Translations under genes and position numbers: made by a program
Shown here: positions 25,000 to 33,817 of the stretch, piece after piece
How the letters are laid out: every line of letters starts with the position of its first letter
Numbering within the stretch: position 1 is the first letter of the stretch
The notes under the pieces: model-generated
What the model was told of the DNA's origin: nothing
Databases searched by the model: none
The model's input: only the letters and a program-made list of their open reading frames with translations
DNA from: an uncultured Polaribacter sp.
Lineage (GTDB): Bacteria > Bacteroidota > Bacteroidia > Flavobacteriales > Flavobacteriaceae
Assembly (NCBI GenBank): GCA_943846595.1
Contig: OX044355.1
Span: 992,001-1,056,000 of the forward strand
Length of the DNA stretch: 64,000 nt
Direction of reading: 5' to 3'

Positions 25000-25686
25000 C
25001 TATAGACAAGCGTTCCAAATTGGGTCCTTTGGTGTAGGGGCGGTCAGAGTAATCGTTTCTTTTGTAACAGGGTGTATAAAATTAATTTTTCTGGCATGTA
25101 AAGAAATACTCCCGTCCTTATTGCTTCTGTCAAAACCGTACTTTAAATCGCCTTTTATTGGACTTCCGATATGCGAGAGTTGTGTTCTTATTTGATGATG
25201 TCTTCCGGTTTCTAGATCAATTTCAAGCAATGTATAATTGTCTAGTTTTTGAATTACTTGATAATGTAATGTTGCTTTTTTACTTCCTTCAATTTCTTTT
25301 CTATAGACGAAAGATTTGTTTTTTTTAGTGTCTTTTTTTAGGAAATTTGTTAGCGTATCTCTTTCCGCTTTTGGCTTCTTTTTGACAATGGCCCAATAGG
25401 TTTTTTGAATGACTTTGTCTCGCAGCATTTTATTCAACCGTTCCAATGCTTTTGAGGTTCTTGCAAAAATAACAATACCCGAAGTAGGTCTGTCAAGGCG
25501 ATGCACGGTTCCAATAAAAACCTTTCCAGGTTTATTGTATTTCTCTTTTACATACTTTTTAACAACATCACTAAGGGGTTTGTCACCGGTTTTGTCACCT
25601 TGTGTAATGTCTCCAGCTCTTTTATTGACAATGAGAAGGTGGTTGTCTTCAAATAAAACTTGTAAACTTTCTTTGGTAGATTGCAT
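25000..25686 (-). CDS. RluA-family 23S rRNA/tRNA pseudouridine synthase
   Basis: A 228-residue pseudouridine synthase. The catalytic Asp sits in the RluA signature HRLDRPTSG, about residues 62-70. The later block LLEIDLETGRHHQIRTQLSH is also conserved. There is no N-terminal S4 domain. Which uridine is modified cannot be judged. It lies 12 bases after engB. Confidence 0.92.
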   Translation of the reverse strand: MQSTKESLQVLFEDNHLLIVNKRAGDITQGDKTGDKPLSDVVKKYVKEKYNKPGKVFIGTVHRLDRPTSGIVIFARTSKALERLNKMLRDKVIQKTYWAIVKKKPKAERDTLTNFLKKDTKKNKSFVYRKEIEGSKKATLHYQVIQKLDNYTLLEIDLETGRHHQIRTQLSHIGSPIKGDLKYGFDRSNKDGSISLHARKINFIHPVTKETITLTAPTPKDPIWNACL

Positions 25687-25698
25687 GCTGAGTGGCGC

Positions 25699-26310
25699 TT
25701 ATTTAAAATCTTTTGAAATATCTTGATTGACGCCATCAATAAAATCTAAGAATTCTTTTCTTCCAAAGCTACTGGCAGAGGAGGTTATAAAACAAGTTGG
25801 CAACACTTCCCAGTATTGTAATAATTTTTTCTTATAGGTTGCAATTTGTTGGTTCAATTTAGAACTTCCCAGTTTATCTGATTTTGTAAAAACAAGACAA
25901 AAAGGAATTTGATTGGTTCCTAAAAATTGCATGAACTCGATGTCTATTTTTTGAGGATCATGTCTCGAATCAATCAATACAAAAGTACAAACTAATTGCT
26001 CTCTTTCTTTAAAGTAGTTTTCGATGAAAAATTGAAAAATTGTTCTTTTTTTCTTTGAAATTTGAGCATAACCATAGCCAGGTAAATCAACTAAGAACCA
26101 AGATTTATTTATTAAAAAATGATTGATCAGCTGTGTTTTTCCAGGTTTTCCAGAGGTTTTAGCTAAATCTTTTCGCTCCATCAACATGTTTATCAATGAA
26201 GATTTCCCAACATTTGAGCGTCCAATAAACGCATATTCTGGAATTCGATCTTTAGGTGCTTTGGTAACATTACTGTTACTCATTATAAATTCAGCAGATT
26301 TTATTTTCAC
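25699..26310 (-). CDS. engB: Ribosome biogenesis GTPase EngB/YihA
   Basis: A 203-residue small GTPase needed for assembly of the large ribosomal subunit. G1 is GRSNVGKSS, G3 is DLPGYG and G4 is TKSD. The size and the FIGRSNVGKSSLINML start region match the YihA/YsxC/EngB family. It is second in a minus-strand operon behind an alpha/beta hydrolase gene and ahead of the RluA-type gene. Confidence 0.94.
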   Translation of the reverse strand: MKIKSAEFIMSNSNVTKAPKDRIPEYAFIGRSNVGKSSLINMLMERKDLAKTSGKPGKTQLINHFLINKSWFLVDLPGYGYAQISKKKRTIFQFFIENYFKEREQLVCTFVLIDSRHDPQKIDIEFMQFLGTNQIPFCLVFTKSDKLGSSKLNQQIATYKKKLLQYWEVLPTCFITSSASSFGRKEFLDFIDGVNQDISKDFK

Positions 26311-26367
26311 AATAAAAAATTTGAGTTGTGTTAATGGTATGCAGAAAAAATATGATTTTGGATAGAA

Positions 26368-27132
26368 TTATAATTTTCTATCTTTCAACCACTGATCAAG
26401 GATCGAATTAAACTGTTCAGGTCGTTCCATCATCGCTGCATGTCCACACTTATCAATCCAAAACAAATTTGAATCGGGTAATAGTTTATGAAAATCGTCG
26501 GCAACTTCTGGTGGCGTAACAGTGTCTTGCTTCCCCCAAATAATACAGGTTGGTATTTTCATTTCCGGCAAATCCGCAGACATGTTATGTCTGATGGCAC
26601 TTTTGGCAATTGCCAGGGTTCTGATTACAGAACTTCTGTCATTCACAATTTTAAAAACGGCATCTACCATTTCTTTGGTTCCAATAGCTGGATCGTAAAA
26701 GACACCTTTGGTTTTTTCTTCAATGTATTCATAACTTCCTCTTTTCGGAAAACTATCACCCATTGCTTTTTCATACAATCCTGAGCTTCCTGTGAGAACC
26801 AGTGCAGTTACTTTTTCTTGGTAGTTTTTAGTGAAATATAATGCAATATGACCTCCTAATGAATTTCCTAATAAAATGGCTGAATCCAATTTTTTATGCT
26901 CCATGAAATCTTTCAAAAAACCTGCTAAATTTTTAACATTTGTTTTTAATAGAGGAAGAGAGTAGAGAGGCAGTTCAGGAATTAAAACATTATATCCATT
27001 TTCAGAAAAATGATGAAAAGTATCTTTAAAGTTACTTAAAGTACCCATAAGTCCATGCAAGACAATTATTGAAGGCCCTTCTCCAGCCTCAGCGTAAGTA
27101 AAACTTCCTTCAGTCTTTAAATAATCAGTCAT
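26368..27132 (-). CDS. Alpha/beta-fold hydrolase
   Basis: A 254-residue alpha/beta hydrolase. The oxyanion-hole motif HGLMG is at 26-30, the nucleophile elbow GNSLGG has Ser91, and the catalytic Asp and His are in WGKQDTVTPP and DKCGHAAMMERP. It resembles the BioH/MhpC/esterase group; the substrate is unknown. It heads the five-gene minus-strand operon ending in the nitroreductase and is divergent from mraZ. Confidence 0.87.
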   Translation of the reverse strand: MTDYLKTEGSFTYAEAGEGPSIIVLHGLMGTLSNFKDTFHHFSENGYNVLIPELPLYSLPLLKTNVKNLAGFLKDFMEHKKLDSAILLGNSLGGHIALYFTKNYQEKVTALVLTGSSGLYEKAMGDSFPKRGSYEYIEEKTKGVFYDPAIGTKEMVDAVFKIVNDRSSVIRTLAIAKSAIRHNMSADLPEMKIPTCIIWGKQDTVTPPEVADDFHKLLPDSNLFWIDKCGHAAMMERPEQFNSILDQWLKDRKL

Positions 27133-27157
27133 TCGTTTTTTACATTTTACTGAATCG

Positions 27158-27165
27158 CAAATGTA
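27158..27165 (-). promoter_or_regulatory. Promoter -7 element of the hydrolase-engB operon
   Basis: Reads TACATTTG on the minus strand, an exact TAnnTTTG, 26 bases upstream of the hydrolase start. No good -33 element is seen. Confidence 0.45.
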
Positions 27166-27257
27166 CTCCTTTTTTGTTAAATAATTGATGTTTTAAATTT
27201 TGGATAAACTCCCTCTGAATAATATTGCTAGGTGTTCTTTCAAATAAAGTTATGAAC

Positions 27258-27290
27258 AAAGTGGTAAAAAGTGGTAAAAAGTGGTAAAAA
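27258..27290 (+). promoter_or_regulatory. MraZ-type operator: three direct 10-bp repeats
   Basis: GTGGTAAAAA occurs three times in perfect tandem at 27261-27290, preceded by AAA, so the unit can be read as AAAGTGG spaced by three bases. Known MraZ proteins bind three or four short GTG-containing repeats at 10-bp spacing in front of their own gene. The array ends 5 bases before the mraZ -7 element and covers the -33 region, where bound MraZ would block the polymerase. Confidence 0.78.
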
Positions 27291-27295
27291 TTATA

Positions 27296-27303
27296 TATTT
27301 TTG
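27296..27303 (+). promoter_or_regulatory. Promoter -7 element of the dcw cluster (mraZ promoter)
   Basis: TATTTTTG, an exact TAnnTTTG, 23 bases before the mraZ ATG and directly behind the repeat array. Confidence 0.55.
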
Positions 27304-27326
27304 ATATTGATAAAATGTTTTTTTAA

Positions 27327-27794
27327 ATGATTCATCTCATTGGTACATACGAGTGTAAGGCAGATGCTAAAGGAAGGTTGATGTTCTCATCTGCTCTTAA
27401 GAAGCAGCTACATGCTGTGCTACAAGATGGTTTTGTTATAAAAAGAAGCGTTTTTCAAAATTGTTTAGAGTTATACCCAATGTGTGAGTGGAATTTAATG
27501 ATGCAGAAGATCAATACATTAAACAGGTTTGTAAAAAAGAACAACGATTTTATTAGAAGGTTTACTGCGGGTGTAAAAATGGTAGAATTAGATGCTTCTG
27601 GGAGATTATTAATTCCAAGAGACTTGTGTGATTTTGCCGGCATTCAAAAACAGATTGTGTTGTCTTCTGCGGTGAATATTATTGAAATTTGGGACAAAGA
27701 TAAATACGAAAAAGCAATTGAAGATGCTTCTGTAGATTTTGCAGATTTAGCAGAAGATGTGATGGGAAATAAAACGATAGATGAATTATCATAA
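27327..27794 (+). CDS. mraZ: Transcriptional regulator MraZ
   Basis: A 155-residue protein with two AbrB-like DNA-binding halves. The DAKGRLMFSSALKK block (18-31) and the second copy DASGRLLIPRDLCD carry the duplicated signature. MraZ forms rings that bind repeats upstream of its own gene and controls the division and cell wall cluster. It is the first gene of the dcw cluster and overlaps rsmH by 14 bases. Confidence 0.95.
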   Translation: MIHLIGTYECKADAKGRLMFSSALKKQLHAVLQDGFVIKRSVFQNCLELYPMCEWNLMMQKINTLNRFVKKNNDFIRRFTAGVKMVELDASGRLLIPRDLCDFAGIQKQIVLSSAVNIIEIWDKDKYEKAIEDASVDFADLAEDVMGNKTIDELS

Positions 27795-28695
27795 TCCAGT
27801 TTTGCTAAAAGAGAGTGTAGATGCCTTGTCTATAAAGGAAGATGGCGTTTATGTGGATGTAACTTTTGGCGGAGGCGGACACTCCAGAGAAATATTAAGC
27901 AGATTGGGGCCAAAAGGGAAGTTGTTTGCTTTTGATCAGGATCCTGATGCTTTGGAGAATCTAATTGATGATGCGCGTTTTGTATTAATTCCAGAGAATT
28001 TTAGATTTATCTCTCGGTTTTTAAGATTTCATAGAATTAAAAAAGCAGATGGGGTACTTGCAGATTTGGGAGTCTCTTCTCATCAGTTTGATGAAGCTGA
28101 ACGAGGGTTTTCTATTCGTTTTGATGGGGATCTAGATATGAGAATGAATCAGAAATCAAAAGTCTCTGCCAAAGAAATTATTAACAACTATTCTGAAGAA
28201 AAATTAGCAGAAATATTATTCTTGTATGGTGAACTGAGAAATTCAAGAAATATTGCAAAAACGATTGTTGAGCAAAGAGCAGTTGCCAAAATAGAAACAA
28301 GTTTTCAGTTAAAAAATGTACTTCAGAAGTATTTACCAAATGCAAAAGAACATAAAATATTGGCTCAAATATTTCAAGCGATTCGAATTGAAGTGAACGA
28401 AGAGCTAGATGTTTTAAGAGAATTTTTAGCGCAAATACCAAGCCTTCTGTCATCGAATGGGAGGTTAAGTGTTATTGCTTACCATTCTTTAGAAGATCGA
28501 TTGGTAAAACGATTTATAAGAACCGGAATCTTTCATGGTGAGCTTGAAAAAGATGCTTTTGGAAACTCCAACGAGCCATTACAAAAAGTAGGAAAATTAA
28601 TCGTGCCTTCTCAGGAGGAAATTAAAGCAAACAATAGAGCGAGAAGTGCAAAACTTAGGATTGCAACTCTTAAACAACAACGCATAAAAAAGTAA
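27781..28695 (+). CDS. rsmH: 16S rRNA (cytosine-1402-N4)-methyltransferase RsmH
   Basis: A 304-residue SAM-dependent methyltransferase that modifies C1402 in the ribosomal decoding site. The motif DVTFGGGGHSREIL (26-39) binds SAM. The ADLGVSSHQFDEAERGFSIRFDG region and the C-terminal NNRARSAKLR are diagnostic. It is second in the dcw cluster, the usual place, and begins inside the end of mraZ. Confidence 0.96.
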   Translation: MNYHNPVLLKESVDALSIKEDGVYVDVTFGGGGHSREILSRLGPKGKLFAFDQDPDALENLIDDARFVLIPENFRFISRFLRFHRIKKADGVLADLGVSSHQFDEAERGFSIRFDGDLDMRMNQKSKVSAKEIINNYSEEKLAEILFLYGELRNSRNIAKTIVEQRAVAKIETSFQLKNVLQKYLPNAKEHKILAQIFQAIRIEVNEELDVLREFLAQIPSLLSSNGRLSVIAYHSLEDRLVKRFIRTGIFHGELEKDAFGNSNEPLQKVGKLIVPSQEEIKANNRARSAKLRIATLKQQRIKK

Positions 28696-28704
28696 TCAGA
28701 TTCA

Positions 28705-29034
28705 ATGTCTAAAGTCAAAAAAAGTTTGTACGGTTTTCTCAGAGGAAGTTTCCTTACGGATGAAGCTGCTTTTAAAAACTGGCGAATTATTATTTTCATT
28801 GTTGGCCTCCTATTAATTATGATTTCGAGTGGTCATCAAGCTGATAAAAAAGCAATTCTGATTGCAAATTTAAATAAAGAGAAGCGAGAGTTGAGAGAGG
28901 AATACGTAGATATAAGCTCAAGACTAGAAAGGATGGAGATGGAATCTAGTGTTCGAAAAAGAGTAAAATCATTAGGGATTGAGCCATCAACAACTCCACC
29001 TAAAAAAATAAAAGTAACTTATAAAGATTTATAA
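28705..29034 (+). CDS. ftsL: FtsL-like division protein
   Basis: A 109-residue single-pass membrane protein: a basic cytoplasmic part (1-28), one helix (about 29-46) and a periplasmic coiled coil with a leucine/heptad pattern (about 55-90). This is the shape and position of FtsL, which joins FtsQ/B and activates FtsW-FtsI. Sequence is weakly conserved in the family, so the call rests on topology and its place between rsmH and ftsI. Confidence 0.85.
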   Translation: MSKVKKSLYGFLRGSFLTDEAAFKNWRIIIFIVGLLLIMISSGHQADKKAILIANLNKEKRELREEYVDISSRLERMEMESSVRKRVKSLGIEPSTTPPKKIKVTYKDL

Positions 29035-29035
29035 A

Positions 29036-31051
29036 TTGGCAACTCAAAAAAAAAGCATATTGGCAAAATTCTACCTCGTAGGGGCTATTATGACGATTTT
29101 TTTAGTAATCGTAATTTTAAGAGTCTTTAATCTTCAATATGTTCACGGAGATGAATATAATAAATTATCTACAAAAGGAACAGTAAAAGAATTTACCATT
29201 TCAGCCAACAAAGGAAACGTATATGCAGCAGACGGGAATTTATTGGCAACTTCGGTCTCTAAGTATACCATTAGAATGGACTTGATGGTTGTTGAAAAAG
29301 ATGTTTTTGAGCAAAATATAGTAGCCCTTTCAAAGGCGCTTTCTGACATGTTGGGCAATGTTCCAGACTATTATGAGCGAAGACTTCGAAATGCTAAAAA
29401 GGCGAAAAAAAGATATTTTTTTATTGCTAAAAACATTGGTTATATCGATTTCTTAAGAATGAAGCAATTCCCAATTTTTAAATTGGGAGTTTATAAAGGA
29501 GGTTTTATTGCAGAACACAAAACGGTTCGCGTGCATCCCATTGGTAAAATTGCAGAAAGAACCATTGGTTATGATGATTCAAGTGGAGGTGCAGGTATTG
29601 AAGGAGCTTTTGCGTCCTATATGAAGGGAGCAGATGGATTGCGGTGGAAGCAGAAAATTGCTAAAAATCAATGGAAGCCAATTAACGATGCCAACGAAAA
29701 AGAACCTATCGATGGACATGACATTATTACGACTATTGATGTAAATATTCAAGATGTTACCCATCATGCATTGTTACGTCAATTAGAGTTTTTTGAAGCA
29801 GATCACGGCTGTGCCGTGGTTATGGAAACAGCCACTGGAGAAATTAAGGCCATTGCAAATTTGGGAAGAACTTCTAAAGGCAAGTATTACGAGAAAAGAA
29901 ATTATGCCGTTTGGGAGAGTCATGAGCCAGGATCCACATTTAAATTGGCAAGTTTAATGGCTGCTATGGACGACAAGGTGATAGATACATCCACAGTCGT
30001 TGATACCGAAAAAGGAAAAATTTTTCTCCATGGTTCTAAAGTAGAAGATTCAAAAAAGGGAGGATATGGTGAAATTTCTGCCGCACGCGCTTTTGAAGTT
30101 TCATCGAATGTTGGCATCGTAAAGTTGATGCGTGCGCATTATGATCATCAACCACAAAAATTCATTAATAAGCTAGCGGATTACGGTTTTACAAAACCTA
30201 TTGGCTTTTCAATTAAAGGAGAGGGAAGACCTATCATTCCAACTCCAAAAGACAAAGGCTGGAATAAAATTTCGTTAGAATGGATGTCTTGGGGCTATGG
30301 TGTCTCGGTAACCCCCATGCAAACATTGATGTTTTACAATGCGGTTGCAAACAATGGTGTAATGGTAAAACCAAGGTTTATTAAAGAATTGAGGAAGCAA
30401 GAGAAATCTGAAAAAATATTTGAAACAGAAGTGGTAAATGCTAAAATAGCATCAGACGAAACATTAAAAAAGATTAAAAAAGTACTTGAAAATGTAGTTG
30501 TCAAAGGGACCGCTATGAATATCTATTCTCCAAATTTTTCAATGGCAGGTAAAACCGGAACTGCAAAAAAATACCTACCTACCTATATCAATGAACAAGG
30601 TGAAACCATCAAAGGACACTACTCTACAAAGCATTATACGGCATCATTTGCTGGTTTTTTTCCTGCAGATACTCCAAAATATTCTTGTATTGTAGTCATT
30701 CACGATCCAAAGAAAGAAAAAGGATATTACGGGGCGGTGGTTGCGGCACCCGTTTTTAAAGAAATTGCTCAAAAAATTTATACTACAACCCCCATAGACA
30801 ATCAATATGTAGACGACAAAGTTCAGTTTACTGCAATTGATGATGCTTTTTTAGATTATAACAATCAGTTGATAAAAACGCATACAGAAATCCCCAACGT
30901 TGAAGGAATGTCTGGAATGGATGCGCTGTCATTGTTAGAGAATATAGGGTTGAAAGTGAAAATTTCTGGGAATGGTAACGTGAAATCTCAATCCCTTAAA
31001 AAAGGAGAAAAGTTAATTAAAGGAGCAACCATTATTTTAAAACTTTCCTAA
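29036..31051 (+). CDS. ftsI: Septal peptidoglycan transpeptidase FtsI/PBP3 with PASTA domain
   Basis: A 671-residue class B penicillin-binding protein: one N-terminal membrane helix (about 11-31), a dimerisation domain, the transpeptidase domain and one C-terminal PASTA domain (about 617-671). Active-site motifs are S300-TFK, SSN (356-358) and KTGT (506-509). It cross-links septal murein together with FtsW. The start codon is TTG at 29036, one base after the ftsL stop. No ATG gives a complete N-terminus, so the TTG is well supported. A PASTA tail is common in Bacteroidetes FtsI proteins. Confidence 0.94.
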   Translation: MATQKKSILAKFYLVGAIMTIFLVIVILRVFNLQYVHGDEYNKLSTKGTVKEFTISANKGNVYAADGNLLATSVSKYTIRMDLMVVEKDVFEQNIVALSKALSDMLGNVPDYYERRLRNAKKAKKRYFFIAKNIGYIDFLRMKQFPIFKLGVYKGGFIAEHKTVRVHPIGKIAERTIGYDDSSGGAGIEGAFASYMKGADGLRWKQKIAKNQWKPINDANEKEPIDGHDIITTIDVNIQDVTHHALLRQLEFFEADHGCAVVMETATGEIKAIANLGRTSKGKYYEKRNYAVWESHEPGSTFKLASLMAAMDDKVIDTSTVVDTEKGKIFLHGSKVEDSKKGGYGEISAARAFEVSSNVGIVKLMRAHYDHQPQKFINKLADYGFTKPIGFSIKGEGRPIIPTPKDKGWNKISLEWMSWGYGVSVTPMQTLMFYNAVANNGVMVKPRFIKELRKQEKSEKIFETEVVNAKIASDETLKKIKKVLENVVVKGTAMNIYSPNFSMAGKTGTAKKYLPTYINEQGETIKGHYSTKHYTASFAGFFPADTPKYSCIVVIHDPKKEKGYYGAVVAAPVFKEIAQKIYTTTPIDNQYVDDKVQFTAIDDAFLDYNNQLIKTHTEIPNVEGMSGMDALSLLENIGLKVKISGNGNVKSQSLKKGEKLIKGATIILKLS

Positions 31052-31052
31052 G

Positions 31053-32516
31053 CTGAAAAATCTAAAAGACATATTAAATCAGGTTTCAATACTCCATATA
31101 GTTGGTCAAACAAATATTGAGGTACATCAACTTGTTTTCGATTCAAGAAAAATTGAAAAAAAAGATGTTTTTGTAGCTCAAAAAGGCGTTGCTGTTGATG
31201 GGCATTTATACATTGATAAAGCAATTTCTTTAGGAGCAAATACAATTGTTTGTGAAACGATTCCTGAAGCGAAAAAGGATGGAGTTACCTATGTGCAAGT
31301 GGAAGATACAAATAGTGCTTTGGCGATCATGGCAGCCAACTTTTATGACAATCCTTCTCGTAAAATTCCATTAATCGGTATTACGGGCACCAATGGTAAA
31401 ACGACCATAGCATCGCTGCTATATCAGTTGTTTAAGAAAGCAGGTTACAAAGTGGGACTTCTTTCCACCGTAATTATTAAGGTGGATGAAACTGATTTTA
31501 AAGCGACACATACAACGCCAGATTCTGTAACTATAAATAGGTATTTAGATACCATGATCGATGCGGGTGTAGATTACTGTTTTATGGAGGTGAGTTCTCA
31601 TGGAATTCATCAAAAAAGAACAGCTGGCTTAACCTTTGCGGGTGGAATTTTCACCAATCTTTCTCATGATCATTTAGATTATCATAAGACCCTTGCTGAA
31701 TATAGAGATGTTAAGAAACAGTTTTTTGACACTTTGCCAACAGCTGCATTTGCACTGACCAATATCGATGATAAGAATGGTAGTTTCATGTTGCAAAACA
31801 CCAAAGCAAGAAAGAAAACATACGCTTTAAAAACGGTTGCAGATTTTAAATCAAAAATTGTAGAAAAACAACTTTCAGGCACTTTAATTACGGTGGCAGG
31901 TACGGAGGTTTGGACAAAATTAATTGGTGTTTTTAATATGTACAACCTTACTGCTATTATTGCAACAGCAGAATTATTAGGTTTAGAGCGGTTGGAAGTG
32001 CTTACGATCGTTAGTCAGCTAGAAAGTGTAAGTGGGCGTTTTGAGTACATTGTTTCCAATAATGGAGTAACTGCAATTGTCGATTATGCACACACCCCGG
32101 ATGCCTTAAAGAATGTATTAGAGACAATTAATGATATTAGAACTGGTAATGAAAATATTTTGACTGTTGTTGGGTGTGGAGGTGATCGCGATAAGTTGAA
32201 AAGACCAAAAATGGCACATATTGCCACCCAGTTAAGTACGCAAGTGATTTTTACTTCCGACAATCCAAGAACCGAAAATCCAGAAACCATTTTGGAAGAA
32301 ATGGAATCAGGAGTTTTGCCAGAAAATGAACAGAAAACAGTCACAATATCAAATCGAAAACAAGCCATTAAAACAGCTTGTAAATTATCAAAAACAGGAG
32401 ATATTATTTTGATAGCGGGTAAGGGCCATGAAAATTATCAAGAAATTAACGGAGTTCGCGCTCATTTTGATGACTTAGAAGAAGTAAAAAATTGTTTCAA
32501 TCAACTAATAAAATAA
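31053..32516 (+). CDS. murE: UDP-MurNAc-L-Ala-D-Glu:meso-diaminopimelate ligase MurE, CTG start
   Basis: MurE adds meso-diaminopimelate to the murein precursor. The ATP loop TGTNGKTT lies at 111-118, and DNPR at 403-406 is the diaminopimelate-binding signature. The first ATG or GTG in frame (31293) would remove the whole N-terminal UDP-binding domain. Upstream the frame is open and encodes typical MurE sequence (KDILNQVSI..., VFDSRKIEKKDVFVA). The only initiator-like codon at the expected position is CTG at 31053, one base after the ftsI stop, giving 487 residues. Coupled translation from ftsI would help this weak start. Confidence 0.88.
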   Translation: MKNLKDILNQVSILHIVGQTNIEVHQLVFDSRKIEKKDVFVAQKGVAVDGHLYIDKAISLGANTIVCETIPEAKKDGVTYVQVEDTNSALAIMAANFYDNPSRKIPLIGITGTNGKTTIASLLYQLFKKAGYKVGLLSTVIIKVDETDFKATHTTPDSVTINRYLDTMIDAGVDYCFMEVSSHGIHQKRTAGLTFAGGIFTNLSHDHLDYHKTLAEYRDVKKQFFDTLPTAAFALTNIDDKNGSFMLQNTKARKKTYALKTVADFKSKIVEKQLSGTLITVAGTEVWTKLIGVFNMYNLTAIIATAELLGLERLEVLTIVSQLESVSGRFEYIVSNNGVTAIVDYAHTPDALKNVLETINDIRTGNENILTVVGCGGDRDKLKRPKMAHIATQLSTQVIFTSDNPRTENPETILEEMESGVLPENEQKTVTISNRKQAIKTACKLSKTGDIILIAGKGHENYQEINGVRAHFDDLEEVKNCFNQLIK

Positions 32517-32522
32517 CCCAGA

Positions 32523-33749
32523 ATGCTATATTATTTATTCGAATATTTAGAAAGTCAGTTTGGATTGCCAGGAGCAAGTGTATTCCAATTTATCACATTC
32601 AGGGCTGCAACAGCATTTATTTTATCCTTATTGATTTCTTCCATTTATGGAAAAAGAATTATCAATTTCTTAAGAAATCAACAAGTAGGAGAGACGGTTA
32701 GAGATTTAGGTTTAGATGGACAAAAGCAAAAATCAGGCACTCCAACTATGGGAGGAATCATAATTATTTTGGCAACCCTAATTCCGGTTATCTTGTTTGC
32801 CAAATTGAATAATATTTATATTATTATTTTAATTATTACTACCCTATGGATGGGGTTGATAGGTTTTTTAGACGATTATATCAAAGTCTTTAAGAAAGAC
32901 AAAGCAGGCTTAAAGGGCAGGTTTAAAGTATTAGGACAAGTAGGTCTTGGAATTATTGTAGGATCTATGCTCTATTTTAATGAAGGAGTAACGATTAAAG
33001 AACAATTGCCAGTATCAGAAAGAGTACAACAAGAAAATGGTAGATTAAAAGTCTTCGGCGAAGCACATAAATCTACAAAAACAACAGTTCCTTTTTTAAA
33101 GAATAACGAATTGGATTATTCCAAAGCACTCAGTTTTTTAGGAGATGGATACGAAAATTATGGATGGATAGTTTTCATATTCATTGTTGTCTTTATTGTA
33201 ACAGGTGTGTCAAATGGCGCAAATTTAACAGACGGTATCGATGGTTTGGCTGCAGGATCATCCGCAATTATGGTCATTACATTGGCTGTTTTTGCATGGG
33301 TTTCAGGGAATATCATTTTTGCTGATTATCTAGACGTTATGTACATCCCCAATTCTGGTGAAATGACTGTTTTTATCCTGGCTTTCGCAGGGGCACTTAT
33401 AGGGTTTTTATGGTACAATACTTTTCCAGCACAAGTTTTTATGGGCGATACCGGGAGTTTGACCATTGGAGGAATTATTGCAGTGATTGCTATTGCGATT
33501 CGAAAAGAATTATTGCTACCCATTTTAGCAGGTGTTTTTGTTATTGAAAATCTCTCTGTAATTCTTCAAGTTTTTTGGTTTAAATATACTCGGAAACGGT
33601 TTGGAGTCGGAAGGCGAATTTTTAAAATGGCCCCATTGCACCATCATTATCAAAAAATGCAGTATCACGAGAGTAAGATTGTTGTCCGCTTTTGGATTGT
33701 CGGAATTTTGTTGGCGGTATTGGCAATTGTGACTTTGAAGTTAAGGTAA
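32523..33749 (+). CDS. mraY: Phospho-MurNAc-pentapeptide transferase MraY
   Basis: A 408-residue, ten-helix membrane enzyme that makes lipid I from UDP-MurNAc-pentapeptide and undecaprenyl phosphate. The metal and substrate motifs [25 protein letters not shown] and APLHHHYQ are present. An extra soluble loop of about 50 residues (around 160-205) is typical of Bacteroidetes MraY. It begins 6 bases after murE. Confidence 0.95.
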   Translation: MLYYLFEYLESQFGLPGASVFQFITFRAATAFILSLLISSIYGKRIINFLRNQQVGETVRDLGLDGQKQKSGTPTMGGIIIILATLIPVILFAKLNNIYIIILIITTLWMGLIGFLDDYIKVFKKDKAGLKGRFKVLGQVGLGIIVGSMLYFNEGVTIKEQLPVSERVQQENGRLKVFGEAHKSTKTTVPFLKNNELDYSKALSFLGDGYENYGWIVFIFIVVFIVTGVSNGANLTDGIDGLAAGSSAIMVITLAVFAWVSGNIIFADYLDVMYIPNSGEMTVFILAFAGALIGFLWYNTFPAQVFMGDTGSLTIGGIIAVIAIAIRKELLLPILAGVFVIENLSVILQVFWFKYTRKRFGVGRRIFKMAPLHHHYQKMQYHESKIVVRFWIVGILLAVLAIVTLKLR

Positions 33750-33784
33750 TGAACTTTCCTTAGAAAGGATAAGGAGTTCATTTT
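33750..33784 (+). terminator. Terminator-like hairpin inside the dcw cluster (mraY-murD spacer)
   Basis: Stem TGAACT + CCTT (33750-33755, 33758-33761) with AAGG + AGTTCA (33771-33780), a 2-base bulge, a 9-base loop, and TTTT after it. It begins at the base after the mraY stop. The short T run means it would end only part of the transcripts. Confidence 0.45.
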
Positions 33785-33817
33785 AGAAAAGAGAGAATAA
33801 ATTTTATATAAAAATAG

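Noticed and set aside
27166..27257. Riboswitch or sRNA between the hydrolase and mraZ
   Set aside because: No stable stems or terminator are visible; the space is explained by two divergent promoters and the MraZ repeats.
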